From contig JAVYIG010000066.1 of NCBI GenBank assembly GCA_035222895.1, positions 978,501 to 1,042,500 on the forward strand: a stretch of DNA of 64,000 nucleotides, written 5' to 3'. Both the position numbers and the translations under genes were made by a program. This DNA is from Strongylocentrotus droebachiensis. Its lineage: Eukaryota > Echinodermata > Echinoidea > Camarodonta > Strongylocentrotidae. Shown piece after piece: positions 20,749-35,066 of the stretch. Below the pieces are notes generated by a model, which had not been told where the DNA came from, made no database searches, and worked only from the letters and a program-made list of their open reading frames with translations. Numbering within the stretch: the first letter of the stretch is position 1; each line of letters begins with the position of its first letter.

Positions 20749-21943
20749 TCCACATCCTTTCACATTTTTTAGAAATACTTTTTTTTTAAATGAACATTAA
20801 ATTTTTAGAATGTAATTTATGAGAAATCAAGCAATAGTGGTATCTATCTCAGTGATGAAGTTAGGCAGTTGTGAGTGTGAGATTGTATCATGTTTTAAAT
20901 AATATTTTCTTCTTATTAGATCAGAATTGCAAGATAGGAGGAGCTGTTAGCACTTTCCACAAGTTAGAAGAGAGGGATAAAAACTATTGATTTCAAATGT
21001 CAAGGAAAATGAGATCTCCATCCAACCAGTTTCATAGTTTTCATAATCTTTATAATCAAAGCATATGCCTAGAGCAAAACAAAAACAAATCCTACAAGAC
21101 ATTCCACTCATGAATGTTTTTTTTTGTTGCTAAATCTAAAATGCAAAATTTCGGACCAAAAATCAAGACATATGAAGCGAAAAAATTGATAGGCAGAGTC
21201 AGATTTTGAAATTGGTTAATAACTTCTGAGTTACATATTAAGAATGACTTTGTACATTTAAGGTGAGGGTGTGAAAGTATTTCAATGCATTTTCACTGAA
21301 GTTGCTGAGAATTGGATGACTGCCACATAGCCCAAAGAATTTACAATTTTTATTCGCTATTTTAACTTAACTTGTCTACAACATACATTGTTCTTTTTTA
21401 AGCTAAGGTATTTGTGTACATAATGTTCAAACCTATTACACTATGAAGCCTCCTTCAGATATGATGCTGTATACCACTGTTTTGGGGGTGTTATTTAAAA
21501 AAAAAATGTGTTGTCAAATGGTAATTGCGGGCACGAAAGGTCCTGAACATGTTCACTGAGCTGTTATGAGATACAGATAATGTGAAGGGTATGACACTTA
21601 ATTATCAGTCATAATAAAAAAAATAAAAAAAATGCCATTGTTGACCACATAATATCCGAATGAGACTTTACAATAGCTGCCATGAAATAGTCACCAAGTA
21701 GATAATATCTGTGTTTACTTAATTTTGATAGTCTACTTCGTTTTCATAATGGCCAGGAGTGAATAGGTCAACGTGTAGGGATTACAAGAGATATTATTAG
21801 AGGTGAATGTACATTATAGTGAGTTGTAATAAAAGATATCAACCAGGATGGTCCATAAGGTGTTTAAACATGTAAGAGCAACAGGTTTGAATTGGATTAT
21901 ACAGGTTTGAAAATAAGTGACAGGTTTGAATTGTGATAATACA

Positions 21944-22213
21944 GGGGAGTGTTTCACAAAGACTAAGATTGACTTTAAGTTGGACTTAACTATGGCAGGC
22001 TGTTCATGCCACTGTTTTCTCTCACCATTTACTGGCATTGGGGTCTCAAGGGACGTACAAATCATGGTCCCAAATCTACAGAATTTACATTCTTTGATAC
22101 TTCATTATTGAAGGAAAAAGTATATTCTAAAGATCATAATGGTGAGAATAACTAGTGGCATGAACAGCCTGCCATAGTTAAGTCCAACTTAAAGTCTTTG
22201 TGAAACACTCCCC
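21944..22213. mobile_element. MITE family B, copy 2
   Basis: Inverted ends GGGGAGTGTTTCACAAAGAC / GTCTTTGTGAAACACTCCCC, with further inverted similarity inside (CTATGGCAGGC against GCCTGCCATAG), so nearly the whole 270 bp is a hairpin. Confidence 0.8.
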
Positions 22214-22475
22214 AGGTTTGAAAATAAGTGACCGGTTCATATTCATTCTCAACCAAACTTATTTATGAAATCATTTGTCATAAAAATGTGTTAAAAACAT
22301 GGCCCAAAGTGCATCCAAACACCTTAGGACCCGGCCCTCAGAACGAGCCTGAGAGCCGGCCACTAGGGACTCCATGCTTAGCATACATCAGGCCATACTT
22401 GGAGACTCCTTCCATGTTACAATTTACATGTCGTTTGAATTTTTTTTTTGGACCACCCTGTATCAAACATCACCA

Positions 22476-22754
22476 GGGGGTGTTTCACAAAGACTAAGAT
22501 CAACATTATTGGACTTAACTATGGCAGGCCATTCATGCCACTGGTTGCTCGCACTATTGGTCTCAATTATGATCTTTAGATAATATTTTTCCTTCAATAT
22601 TGAATTATCAAAAAAGGAAAATTCTGTAGATTTGTGACAACGATTTGTACGTCCCTTTATAAGCCAATGTCAGGAATGGTTAGAGGAGTTAGTGGCATGA
22701 ACGGCCTGCCATAGTTAAGTCCAACTTGATTTTAGTCTTTGTGAAACACTCCCC
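22476..22754. mobile_element. MITE family B, copy 3
   Basis: Same structure and ends as the copy at 21944, about 260 bp further on. The two share internal blocks (TTCATGCCACTG, TATGATCTTTAGA), so they belong to one subfamily. Confidence 0.8.
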
Positions 22755-23489
22755 AGATATCTACGTGACATGTGAAATTATGAAATGAAAACTATTGGTA
22801 TTGTGTATTGTGTCTAAGAAGAAGAGAATGAATGTAATATGACTTTCTAGACAATTGTTTTAAGTGAAATTGTAACATGATTAAAATGTAGTTTTTAATT
22901 GTAGTTTTTTATTTTTCAGATTGTGATATATACTGTAGATAAAGTCTGCTTGGTGTATAGTGACAAGATTTTATTCTGATTTCATACTCATTCAGGATCT
23001 TTTTACGGAATAAAGTGTTCGCATATTTTGTACAATCAAGACTTAAGCATCATTGCCTGCTTTGTTAAGTGAGGAAGTCCACTTTTCACCCCTCTTAAAA
23101 CAAACTTGTACATGTACAAGATATTTGTTTATTATGCAGACAAAACTGCAGTGTTACCACCATTTTCATGAAAACAAAATTCCTTGATTTTTACCCAAGT
23201 TTTACTGGTTGAGTTTCAATATGCCAGGATCGTTACTTTGACCCGTTTCCAGAGTGAAATATTTTCAGAAAGCCACCATAGCCAATCATGAGGTAGATAC
23301 ATTGTTTGGACTCAAGACAAATTGTAAGAGAGCGAGCAACTGACTTTCGCTGATCGGAAAAAGGAAGCTTATTTCCCATGGTTTCCTTTATTTCCATAAT
23401 AGACAGAAACTATGAATTGACACACCCATGGGGCAGGAAGTTGGTAATTGTGATTTTGTTTTCTTTCCGTGGGGGTTACAGAGTAGAGA

Positions 23490-23700
23490 AAGTTGTGGTA
23501 ATCACATTTTTGGCATGCCCTTTTATTTACAAAATTCATCAAAAGAGCTACCCCCCTCCCCCCCCAAAAAAAAAAAAAGGGTCATCACATTTTTGGGGAT
23601 GCTTTTTACTTAGAAATTTCTCTGACAAGCAAGCAAGCAAAAAGGAGGGTCACATTTTTGGTACCCCCTTTTCACTTCAGAATTCACTGACAGCACCCAA
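23490..23700. repeat. Short tandem repeat with CACATTTTTGG core
   Basis: Three diverged units of about 65-80 bp share TCACATTTTTGG followed by a pyrimidine-rich stretch and AATTC (starts near 23503, 23583 and 23649). C and A homopolymers interrupt the first. Confidence 0.6.
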
Positions 23701-26700
23701 ACTTTTTCAGGGGTTGCACAGTACACCCTGAAAAAATAGGGTCTATTCCAGCTTCGAGGTTCATGCCAGGAGAGCAGATCATGTCCTTTTGATGGGGGTA
23801 ATTTTCTACTTCTGTTGAGAAATCCCATATTTCATACTAGTTTATATTCTGGAAAATGTTAAGACTAGACCAAACAAGCACGGGCACACAATTTACTTTT
23901 TTTAATGTTATAGGACTGAGATTTAATGACTGTTAAATACATGTATATTTCAAAATATATTACATAAATCATCTTCCACCAGAATATCAAATTCATAATA
24001 CTTCATGTCAGGTCTTTGACCTGTGATCCACACATAAATGATTCAATAGAAAATCATCATTGAACAAATATTCAAAGACATGTACAGAGATGTGAGAAAT
24101 AGATGTGAACACTGTGCTACAAAATTCTCTCTAAACCAATGTGAACTTGAGAACAAATATATCTCTTGCCATTTTCTTCTTTTACATGTAATATGGAGGC
24201 ATGCAAGGACGAATAAGGTTAACGATTTTGATGAAATAATTCATATGAAGAGAGTATAGGAGATTTTATTCAAGAATGCTAGATAAGTACATTTTTACTG
24301 TATCTAATCCTAGAGCTACTGAAAAAATACTGCAATGAACTGATATTGCCGATTGATCTCTCAAAACGAACTGATAAGAGTAATGTTGACTGTACTCGGT
24401 CACACGTGTTACATACTGTGTAAGCTGTTAGATAATTTCAAAAGTGCATACACATAAGTAACTTGTCAGCAACTATTTTGTTTACCTGTTACAATTTTCA
24501 CTGGAACTTTAAAAAAAAAATAGAGAGCTAAAAATAATATTATTCCCACCTCGCAACCATTTTGACATTGACTTTATGAGCAAAATATATACATGTACAT
24601 CATAACAATGGAGAGAAAATAATACAAAAAACATAATTGGTACATTGAAGGCATTCATTTATTTCAACCAATTTTCCTGAAATTCCTTACTCCATTGATT
24701 CACAAACTGAAACGAATTGATTGATGCTCATGAGCAGCTGAGAGAAGGCAATTTCTTTGAAAGACAAAATAAAAGGCAAATGTCTGAAAATATATATCAC
24801 TTCATGAGGTCTTTCAAGTTGAAGCACAGGAAAAATTGAGGTTCATTGAATTGAGACATTGGTTTAAGCAAACACTACCATGAGCCAGTATTTGTGTTCT
24901 TCTTTTCCAAATACATCCCTTTAATCTGCATATGCCATAAATATCTATATGACCTCTCATAGTATACAGCTCCCGGTAGATACATTTGATGTATTTATTA
25001 GCATGTAACTACATGTAGGTAGTGTTTCCACAAGTCATGCAAGATATAACAACAATAGGTATTTTACACACACAGAAATACAGTAATTCACCATACAAAG
25101 GAGTCTTGTTGATAATTAACACAATCAAAGAAATGAAGAATCAAAGTATACTGTACATCACAAATATAATTATCACATTGAAATCGATTTCGGGCTTATC
25201 TGCACAGACTTCTCCAATCATTGTAAGTGAAATATTCACCTTTAAACATTGGAAATGAAAACAGAAAGATGGAAAGAAATACAGCATTTACATTAATACA
25301 GATAATGTAAAACAAAAGGAGAATATGTAAAGGAGAATATGTAAAGGAGAAGATTGAGGAAAAGACAATAACATAAAAATACTAGAAAAGGAATAACCAA
25401 CTTAAGGATAACTGCAAAGAATGTAAATTGAGAACCACTGAAGAAGCATACAAAGGGAGATGATGTGATAGAGATGTACAAGAAGATTTTTTTTAAACTG
25501 AAAAAAGGAACAAATTAGAAACTAACAAATAGTAATTATAGCAAATGTAAAGAGTAGAATTTTGTGCTTTATGGAAGACGATTTAGAAAAAAAATGAAAT
25601 CAGCCTGTTTTTATATGCATAGAGCAGAAAAGAAAACCCTTAGATTTGTTTGCAAAGTAGATGAGATGTATGGGAAATACTAATAGATATAATGATCTGT
25701 TTGTTATAGATATAATTTATATACAATATTGCATTGCTTTGAGTACATCAGACTATATTCTTGAGAAGCATTATACATCATTGTCAATTTTGTACACTTC
25801 ACCTCAAGCTCAGTACTAACGTCCTTGGGTAAGACATTAATCTACATTGCCACAATGCCACTCTCCACCCAGGTGTAGCTTGATACCTGATATGCTTGAG
25901 TGCTCAATATTTGGCCGCTCTGCTATGACAGGGGTAAAAATGTTAAGAGCGCCAAGAGTGTCACTGTGTGGTGGTGGATATGAGCACTACACAGGAAGCC
26001 AACATTACTAATCATCATTATCATTGTTATTATACATTAGAAACAACTGTGACCTTTTTAATTCCAAAGCTAAATATAATGTACATGTAATCATGGCATT
26101 TTCACACTACATCATTTATTGGCCAAGGGCACATCCAACAATATGCATACAGAAAATGAATTTACTATTTGACAATTAACAACTATTATGTCCCACGCAT
26201 CACCAAACACATTCAACATTTTTTTATCTGATATTCGCATGAAGTTGATTAGCCATGAAGAGCTTGCATCATACAAACAATTAAGTACATCATACAAACA
26301 ATTAAGTACATGTACAAAAATACATTTTATATTAATTCATGTTCACCATACTAGTCATTAAATGTCCCGAAACCTTGGACTAGTCCTACTATGATCTACA
26401 TCTATCTCTTCAAACTTCAGAACAAATCAATTTTTGGCAGTTTTCGGGAAGCCCACTGAAACTTGTATGCATATGCGGTGATGCTGAACTACACGTGATA
26501 CATAAGCATGTTTAAGAAAATTGTTCTTTGGCCAAAAATTGGGGAAATGGATGGAAATTTTTTTTTTGAAGCAAACATATACAATCTACAATGTATTTGC
26601 TCAGTGTTACAGCACATCCTAAAAGGCAAAAAAGATGCAAAACAGAATAATATTTACAAGGCCTCCATATCAGATGTGCCACTGAATAAGCTGATATACA

Positions 26701-27119
26701 ATTAAACGAGAAATAACTACCCAATACATAGGGAATAACACAAAAATTAAGTTTGGGCATAAAAGAAAACAAAAGAAAACAGACTTTTATAAAAACGTGT
26801 TGTTCCCATGTGGACAACTACTCAAATAAAAATATTTATGGCCGTTTTTGTTATTATTTGAGAATGTTTTTTTAAACATTACAAAATGTCTGGAAGCCAC
26901 CAAAACTTTAAAACTATGCTTAAAATCATGTTTTTTATGATACAGACTTATCTACCTTGGTGTTCTCATACACAAACATATACTGTATTCATGCAATGTA
27001 ATGCTCTGGCTAAGCTATAACATACATGTTTGTCAATGAAAGAAACAAGAATATTTTACTATGTACCTCAACAATATAATATAATACAAATACAGTGGAA
27101 CAACATTATGTCATACTAC
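23700..27119. other. Intergenic or CPD 3' UTR; no gene seen
   Basis: AT-rich, lacking convincing coding or RNA genes. It may include a long CPD 3' UTR on the minus strand. A possible SINE-like segment lies near 25800-26000 (GTCCTTGGGTAAGACATTAA) and a small direct repeat (AAGGAGAATATGTAAAGGAG) near 25318. Confidence 0.4.
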
Positions 27120-27319
27120 TTAAAGCCCCACTGCACTACTTGTATCTACTTGTGCCCTCTATATAACAAACAATGCCTAAGGGGTACCCGTTAGTCCCCA
27201 TGATCCCCCTTTTCTTATGGTAAGTTAATTGAGATCTGATTTGATGAAATAACCACCTGTCAGTGACCACACAGGGCGGTCTTATCCCTCCTGGCCAAAC
27301 TAGTGCAGATAAGCTTTAA
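27120..27319 (+). mobile_element. MITE family A, copy 3
   Basis: TTAAAGCCCCACTGCACTAC to GTGCAGATAAGCTTTAA, 200 bp, bounded by TTAA. The clearest full-length copy for defining the family. Confidence 0.8.
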
Positions 27320-28026
27320 GACAAAAGAAGTTTCCATGCAACAATGAAATCTAGTTATATCACAGCTCAAAAACCAATGGCTACAAGTAAGATATGGTAA
27401 TGGGCATATTCATGTGAATCAGTCTATATCAGAAATCATTTTACCCTTTATAAACAGAGAAAAGCGTTAGCACATAAATGGATAGACGGCTTTTCACAAC
27501 TTGTTTAAAAAATCTTTTCTAAAAGATTTGAAAAAAGAAAGGAATAACCCCAAAGAACTACGGTAAGACCATACTGGAATCCCTTGATTTTGAACAAATA
27601 CTGACATATTTTGTATTCAAAGGGCATTGCATTCACAATTCTTTATCAATTTATACATACTTTGACCATACCTTGACAAAAAACTTGAATTCATGAGTAC
27701 AAATAGTTTTCATTATTCTAAGTACCTCTATATTCAGCAGGATGCTTAAATGTACATGCCTGATCTATCATATCAAACAAAAAATGATTCCATTAGTTCC
27801 AGCACAAATACGAAACATCTTGGTACAATAATGACATATAATCACATGTTTCATTTATAAATCCTAGCTATATTCAACTGCTCTTCTTGAAAGAAAACAA
27901 TAGGCATTACAAAAGAAAAATATCCTCTCTTTATGCAATAATTTACAAACTTGCAGTCAAAAATCATCATCCAGCTTTAAAATAAAAGAGTACTTCTATG
28001 AGAATATAAAAAGACATCAGAAACTA

Positions 28027-28277
28027 TCACCTTTTAAAAGTTTCATCATCTTCACTATCTGTTGCTGAAAAATCGTGGAATTCCATATTTTTGAGAAGCG
28101 ACTTTTTATCTCCATTTCTGAATGTTTTGAGAGCGACTTCATCGTGGTATTCCTCTGCAAACATCTTGCCTTGATCGAGCTGGTAGAAGCCTCTCGTCCG
28201 CCTCCCTTGCTTGGTCTTGGAGCAGCAGCATCTTGCGATACACACCACAGAGAGGAGCACGAGGGCAAAGCTCAGTG
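28027..28277 (-). CDS. CPD: CPD last exon: membrane segment and cytosolic tail
   Basis: Completes the membrane helix, then a Cys-rich juxtamembrane motif ([10 protein letters not shown], possible palmitoylation), [18 protein letters not shown] and an acidic casein-kinase-2-like cluster (SATDSEDDE); stops at TGA 28027-28029. The KKSLL and acidic motifs parallel those used for trans-Golgi retrieval in vertebrate CPD. Confidence 0.95.
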
Positions 28278-31200
28278 CTGGAAAGAAAGAAGAAGGAGGA
28301 GGAATATCTTTCAGATCTGACTGTCTCCTACACTAGGGTTACATTCATCACTTACTATATACAAAATATACACTGTCTTGAGAGGTTCTGGTTAAAACTT
28401 TGGGCAAGAGGTGACTCCAGTAGTTCTATTGGAGTCACAGAGGCCCATAGTTGTTACCAGTACCTCAAAAAGAAGACAGGGTATATTTGTTTCATATCCT
28501 ACATCAACAATTTATTTGAAATCCAGTATGCGCACTGAAATTTCAACTCCCAAATAGTACTTTTTCAGAGTAACCTTAAATATTATATAGCTATATTTCT
28601 TGTCACGTGAAGAGCTCTCAACCAATCGAAAATCAATACATTTTTGATGCAGGATATAATATTGAATATGCACATGATGCATACTACACAATGTGGCTGC
28701 ACTCATTTGATATCATTCAGTAAAGCAAATAAGGGCCTCCAAGAATGTGCAACACTGAGCTTTTTGTTCAGGATTGTAGCAGATTCTGCATCTTGTAAAC
28801 TCGTCTTAATAAACAATGCCATTTTTGTAGCTTAAGCATTTTTACAATGACTTTTTGGTGAAGATATGATGAGTATGACATACACTCAGAAAATCCTTGC
28901 TTATTTCCCACTCCGGTGATCTAAACTGCATGCAGTTTCTCAACAAACATACTTGCATCCATCCATTATATGTGAATTATCCAATCTTTTTGTGAAATCA
29001 TTCTCTCCAGTATTCTAGATAAGGATGTTTTTACCATCATCTCTAAATTTAGAGATGATGGTAAAAACTGTGTAAATAATAAGATTAGTAACAGTAAAAT
29101 CAAACAAAAAAAAGAACAGCATTGGAGAACAAAATTAAAGTTCCTCAAAAGCCTTTTTTCAATGACAAATGATAAAAATCAGTGACAAATCTGTTGATAA
29201 CCAATCAGAAGCAAGGATTTCAGTAGCTTATAACAAAAATTGTCATTTGTCACTGATGTCAAGTTTTGTGAAACGCCCCCGTTCCCACACTTACCTAGCA
29301 TTCCTAGAAAGAGGTATATCGGGAAACCCATGATGGTGCTCTCCTCAGGTAGCGTGAACTTGAGAACCATCACCTCCCTCCCGCTGACCACCGCTGGAAG
29401 TGTCTCGCTGGAGTGACCCTCTGCGCTGACCGTGATGGAGTACTGACCGTCCGGCAGAAGGAGCCAGAAGTCACCGTGATGCGATGTCAGGACGTGGTTC
29501 CGATGGAGGCCGCTGATGGATATTGTGGCGCCCTCTAGTGGCGTGCCTGCAGTTGTGGTGACCACACCCTGGATTCCACGATGTGCCTGTTTGGAACAAG
29601 AAGCATTAGAAGCTGTAATTATATTTCAATAACACTTCGTTAAAATGTTCAAGCTCTCACTTATCAAAGGAAGCCAGTATTTAGCCTTACTGTGGTGTGG
29701 TGACCAAACCCTGGATTCCACGGTGAGCCTGTTCGGAGCGAGACATTTGAGTTGGAAGCTGTAATTGGATTTCAATAACTCTTCGGTAAAATGTTCAAGT
29801 TCTCACTTATCAAAGCAAGTCATTATTTAGCCTTACTAAATAAAGTATAATTTCATTAATTTATATCATTTACAGTACCTGTAAGGCTTTTTATTTCTCA
29901 CTGCAAAATCTTTTCCCCTTTTTTTTGAATGGGCTAAAATAGGCAATACACAGCAAACGTAGTTGTGCAACACATGATTCCAGTTACAATGGCTATGCAG
30001 TCCATTCCTAACTTCAACAGAATTCCAGACTTAGATCCTCAACCCTATTTTACCTACCGGTAATCTTAACCTTTACCTACACTTAGCCTAAACCGGATCG
30101 CGACCCAAACCCCAATACTTTATCTTTGGTACTATAATGCCCAAAACAATAAGCCAATTTTGTTATGTAACCAAATTTATGCATATGCCTATTTGAAGCG
30201 CCTCAATACAAATTATTTCATTCATCTGTTAAAAATAAATGTATCTCAATAGCCAGAATTCAAATTGCTTACATAAGCTGTTGCTAGGTAGGACAAACAT
30301 TGTGCCTTGCCCTACCTAACATCACGCAACCTATGCAATTTGCATCCTGACTATTTAAAAACTAGATGGAACTTCGACTGCGTGCAGTCGAAAGTGATGC
30401 CTCCGTCATAGAGCAATTTTACAAACCAAAACGGAAGAAATATTTCAAATTCAAGTTCTGTTGTAATCCATAACAGGTTCTCAGAATATCGTGATTATAC
30501 AAGCTATTTCTCATATACATGTATGACCCTTTGATCTTTGAACTCATGACCTCAAATGCAAAATACATATATATATGCATGTCTTGAGTTTGATGGTAAT
30601 CCATCCATCGGTTCTAATGATAATGCAATCACAAGCTATTTTTGCATACATAATAAGCCCCATGACCTTTGACCTTGACCCCAAAATCTAATCAATTCAT
30701 TGGCTCTGCAAGATACATACATAACTTAAGTTTGGCAGGAATCCATCAATAGGTTTTTGAGATAACGCGATCACAAGCTATTTTTGCATACATATTGAGC
30801 CCTGTGACCTTTGACCTCGTGACCCCAAAATTTAATCAGTTCATTGGCTCTGCAAATTACATACATGACCAAAGTTTGGTAGGAATCCATCAGTCAGTTC
30901 TTGAGATAACGTGATCACAAGCTTTTTTTGCATACATAATGAGCCCTGTGACCTTTGACCTCGTGACCCCAAAATCTAATCAGTTCATAGGCTCGGCAGG
31001 TTACATACAGGACCAAAGTTTGGTAGGAATCCATCAGTCGGTTCTTGAGATAACGCGATCACAAGCTATTTTTGCATACATAATGAGCCCTGTGACCTTT
31101 GACCTTTGACCTTGTGACCCCAAAATCTAATCAGTTCATTGACTTTGCAAGTTACATACATGACCAAAGTTTGGTAGGAATCAATCAGTCGGTTCTTGAG

Positions 31201-34200
31201 ATAACGCGATCACGAGAACGGGACGTACGTACGTACGTACAGACGTCCGTCCGTACAGTCCGTACGTCTGTACGGACGGACGGACAACCCGAAAACATAA
31301 TGCCTCCGGCTACTTCGTAACGGAGGCATAACAATTATTCCTAACAGGTGAATGAAATAGTTACTATATCAAGGCACTTAAGAATAAATTTGGTTACATA
31401 ACGAAAATGGCCTTTTGTCTTTGGCATTATATTATTGAAGATAAAGTACTGGGATTTGGATTGCGATCAGGTTTAAAGGTTATGTTTAGGTTAGGGTTCA
31501 GATTAGGTTCTATTGGCCTATAGTTGCAGGAGCAGATGTTGGATCCCTGCGTACTCACCTGTATAATGGTCTCTAAGAGGGCTGGTCTATGAGCCTTCCA
31601 AAGGTCCTGGAGCTCAGAAGCCTTTGGATACAGGCAGCAGCATGTATGGACTGACAGGTCTAAACAACCTAGAGAGTCGTAGGTGAAATCCTGTTCATAT
31701 AGGAGAAGAAAATAAAAAAAGGAGAATGAATGTCATACTGTAAAACCATATAAGTTCAACTATTCAATTTTAAGAAATATATCTTGAAAACAAATCAGTG
31801 TAAAAGGTTTCTAGCTATGCATCATACATGATTATAGTGTTATTCATGCTCAGGTACAAATGGAATTCCAATTATTTCTCTTGAAAAGGAACAGATATTT
31901 TTTGTACTAAATTTTTTTTAATAGAACTTCTAAAGTAAAATATTTTCCTTGATTCAAATTAGAAGATAAATTAAATTTGTAATTTGAAATTAATAAAACA
32001 ACAATAAAATATTTTCATGACCAGGCCAAAATGTTAAAATATGTAGTTAAAATTAATTTAGTTTTTTCCTCTATGGCAAAAATGCATTGTGATCACGGCT
32101 TCAGTTTTACCGCTGGTCGTACCTGAATATTGTTTTCCTGGGCATTCCACTCAGCACCATTCACAATCCCATGTTGATAGGACTCCTCTGAACATGTTAA
32201 AAAATGACAAACGAACATGATATGATTAAAGGGATAGTTGACGAACAACAGAAATAAAAAGAACCATTACATAAAGTGAGATGCAAAACCTTCTATTTTA
32301 AGCGAACACTAATTATTTCAAAAACTGAAAAAATCTGCAGGTATATAAATATTTTATAGCAACAGGATGAGCAAGCCTGTATTTGCTTAATATACTGATG
32401 GATTAATGGATAGAAATAAGGAGGTCTTTAAATCACCTGCATTTCCAGGACATTGTGGGGTTCCCAGGTGCATTGTGGGATGCTTATTTGCATATGCCTT
32501 GGCTAGATACTGGAAGAGTTTGTCGTCTGATGTCTGAACTATTTTGTCTCCCCCTACAAGAAATAAATGAAGATTGATAAGCATAATAGACATCAACAGA
32601 TATTGTTGTCCTATTTTCTGAAGATATTCACGAGATGTCCTGTATAAGTAATGATGAACAAGTTTTTCTCACCCTCCAAGAATCGATGAAATAAAAGAGC
32701 ATCTTTCATGAACAAAAACATCATTTTTTGTTTGAATAAATTTCTAGCTGACAAGTTACAAGTGCTGGTATGACTGCTGTTAAAGATATTTGTCGCCCAA
32801 CACAAGCACCAACTAAGTATTTAGCAGGAGGAAAATCATTAGATCCTATTTTTTCTGACAGTAAAAAAGAAAAGATAAACAGGTTTCTCACCTTTTTGTG
32901 AGTTGTAAGGATAGCGAGCCACCACTGTCCCGCCGAAGAGGGAAACACCAAGGGTGAAAGGTCGACTCTTCAGCCAATCAGTAATGGCTCTGGTCTCTGG
33001 TTGGACATCTGCTGTCATATTCAAGACATTCACTGTAACAGAAGAGAAAGAAAGTAATCTTGAAAAAATAAACCATCTTAAAATTACAAAGCTTGATCGG
33101 AAAGAAAAGTTTGATGGCGTTCCCATTCAAATTAACATCTCCTAGAGACTCTCTACTCTGTACATTCAGTTTGACTGTAGCTCTTGTGGGGCCATGCCTT
33201 TTAATAGTCAATCGATGGAGGCTCAAAGCTGTGTATACATTGCAGGGAAGGAACACATTAAGGATAGAACCGATTCTAATCGGGCCATTTGGAACACATT
33301 GTCTGTTTGGAGGAAGAAGAGCCTTACCTCTTTGTTTAGGTATATGAGTTGATACCCCTCTGGCTCCAAGCAGACACAATACAATGTGCCACATTATGCA
33401 TCAAATGAAGGAGGATCTACACATATGTACTTACTTTGGTAATCGTTTTCCAAGTTGATTCCATTAGCATTGGTCTTTCCTTCATCACCAAAGCACGTCC
33501 CTTGAAGCATTTTGGTCTTCTCTGATCCATCAGGGTTCATGGAGGGTAGGATGTGGATGTGGGTAGTATCCAGGAGCTGCAGGGTTAAAGAGAATAATGA
33601 GACATGGTAAAGATAGAACGATGTATTAACTAGGAGGGTTATCTCTAATTCATCATGGTTAAAGGGATTGGTTATCTTTGCCTCAGATTCTAAACAAAAT
33701 CCTGGATTAAGCTCATGCGGCAATCATAATTATAAACCTTTGGTTCATTCAGGAATCCCATGACTTTTACAAGCCGATCACCTGTCTGACTATCAAGATA
33801 TTTATGATTGGATATCGAAATTTCAAAAACCATGTCCCTACAGTTTTTATAACACTACAGTCTATTGAGGAAAATGAGTATGGTAAAACCGGTCACTCAA
33901 AGCTTTTTACTTTTTTTGAGGCACTTCATGATCATTTTGAAGCGCAATTTTTTAGGGCTTCAATATAACACCATATCACAGACACTGATAACATGTAGGA
34001 CCGTGCATCGCAGATTTAACATTGTTAAACGATGCCTTTAAATGCGGGCAGAATGTGGATGCAAGAGATACATGTATCTTGGAGCAAAGTGGTTAAAGAA
34101 AATAACAAGAAGTGGTGATGCGGGTAGTAACCAGGAGCTAAAAGGTTACATGGAATGAGAAGCGAGGGATGATGCAAATGGTGAATACACCTGTGAATGT

Positions 34201-34852
34201 GGGATGAATATGCTACATTTATGGATTGTACAACAAATGCTGCAGTGGCAACATACCCACATTGTAACTGTAACCCTGGACCCAACACCATACCTAGCGT
34301 GATCCCCAATCCTACACCTAATGCCAAACCCAAATACAATCCATGCCATAGCCTCATATTTATGACAAAATAAAGCCCCAATCAGATGTTGTCGGACCAT
34401 GTGTTCCCTTACCATAACAAGAGAAATTGTTCATGATACATTATATTGAATAATTTTTAGATGTATAATAACTGAAAGTATTACACCTCCAATATTGCAG
34501 CTCTAGCAGGTCTACATCCTCAGGTTCATTTGTTTGTCAACTTCATCTCTTTACGATTAATTTAATGCCATGCTAGTATAGGAATAGTACCAGTCATGTA
34601 GTGAATACTTTCAGTATTGTTATAATGCTTCGTTTTGTTACCTTTGTAACTCCATCATCCTTTCCATAGTTCATCAGCAGATAGTTTGCTAGGGACAGTA
34701 CAAGCTCTCTCCCCACCGGCTCGTTGCCATGGATACTGCCAATGAATTTTACCTCCGGCCTCCCTGGCTGATGGTTGCCAGGTTTGTTGCCAAGCTCAAG
34801 GACCAGTAGAGGTCTCCCTTCAACACTCTCACCAATACTACAGATATGAGAC

Positions 34853-34889
<37 letters not shown>

Positions 34890-35033
34890 GATGTGTATGT
34901 TAATTTGTGATAACATGTACTCACAAATTACCGGTAAGGCAGAAAATGTTTATACCGGGTATTTGCAGATGTTTTATAGCTTTAAAAAAAATTGTATTTT
35001 CTTCCTCATGTTTTACGATTGCAATTATCTTTT

Positions 35034-35066
<33 letters not shown>

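Larger units (their letters stand above)
20749..23020 (+). other. Probable ZCCHC8 3' UTR and downstream
   Basis: No coding. AATAAA hexamers at 21828 and 23009 are candidate polyadenylation signals; which one is used cannot be told from the sequence. Two MITE B hairpins (21944-22213, 22476-22754) lie here and would be part of the message if the distal site is used. Confidence 0.4.

Noticed and set aside
31210-31290. ACGT/ACGG palindromic run as a CRISPR-like or origin-like repeat
   Set aside because: It is a simple microsatellite attached to the tandem-repeat element; there are no regular spacers.
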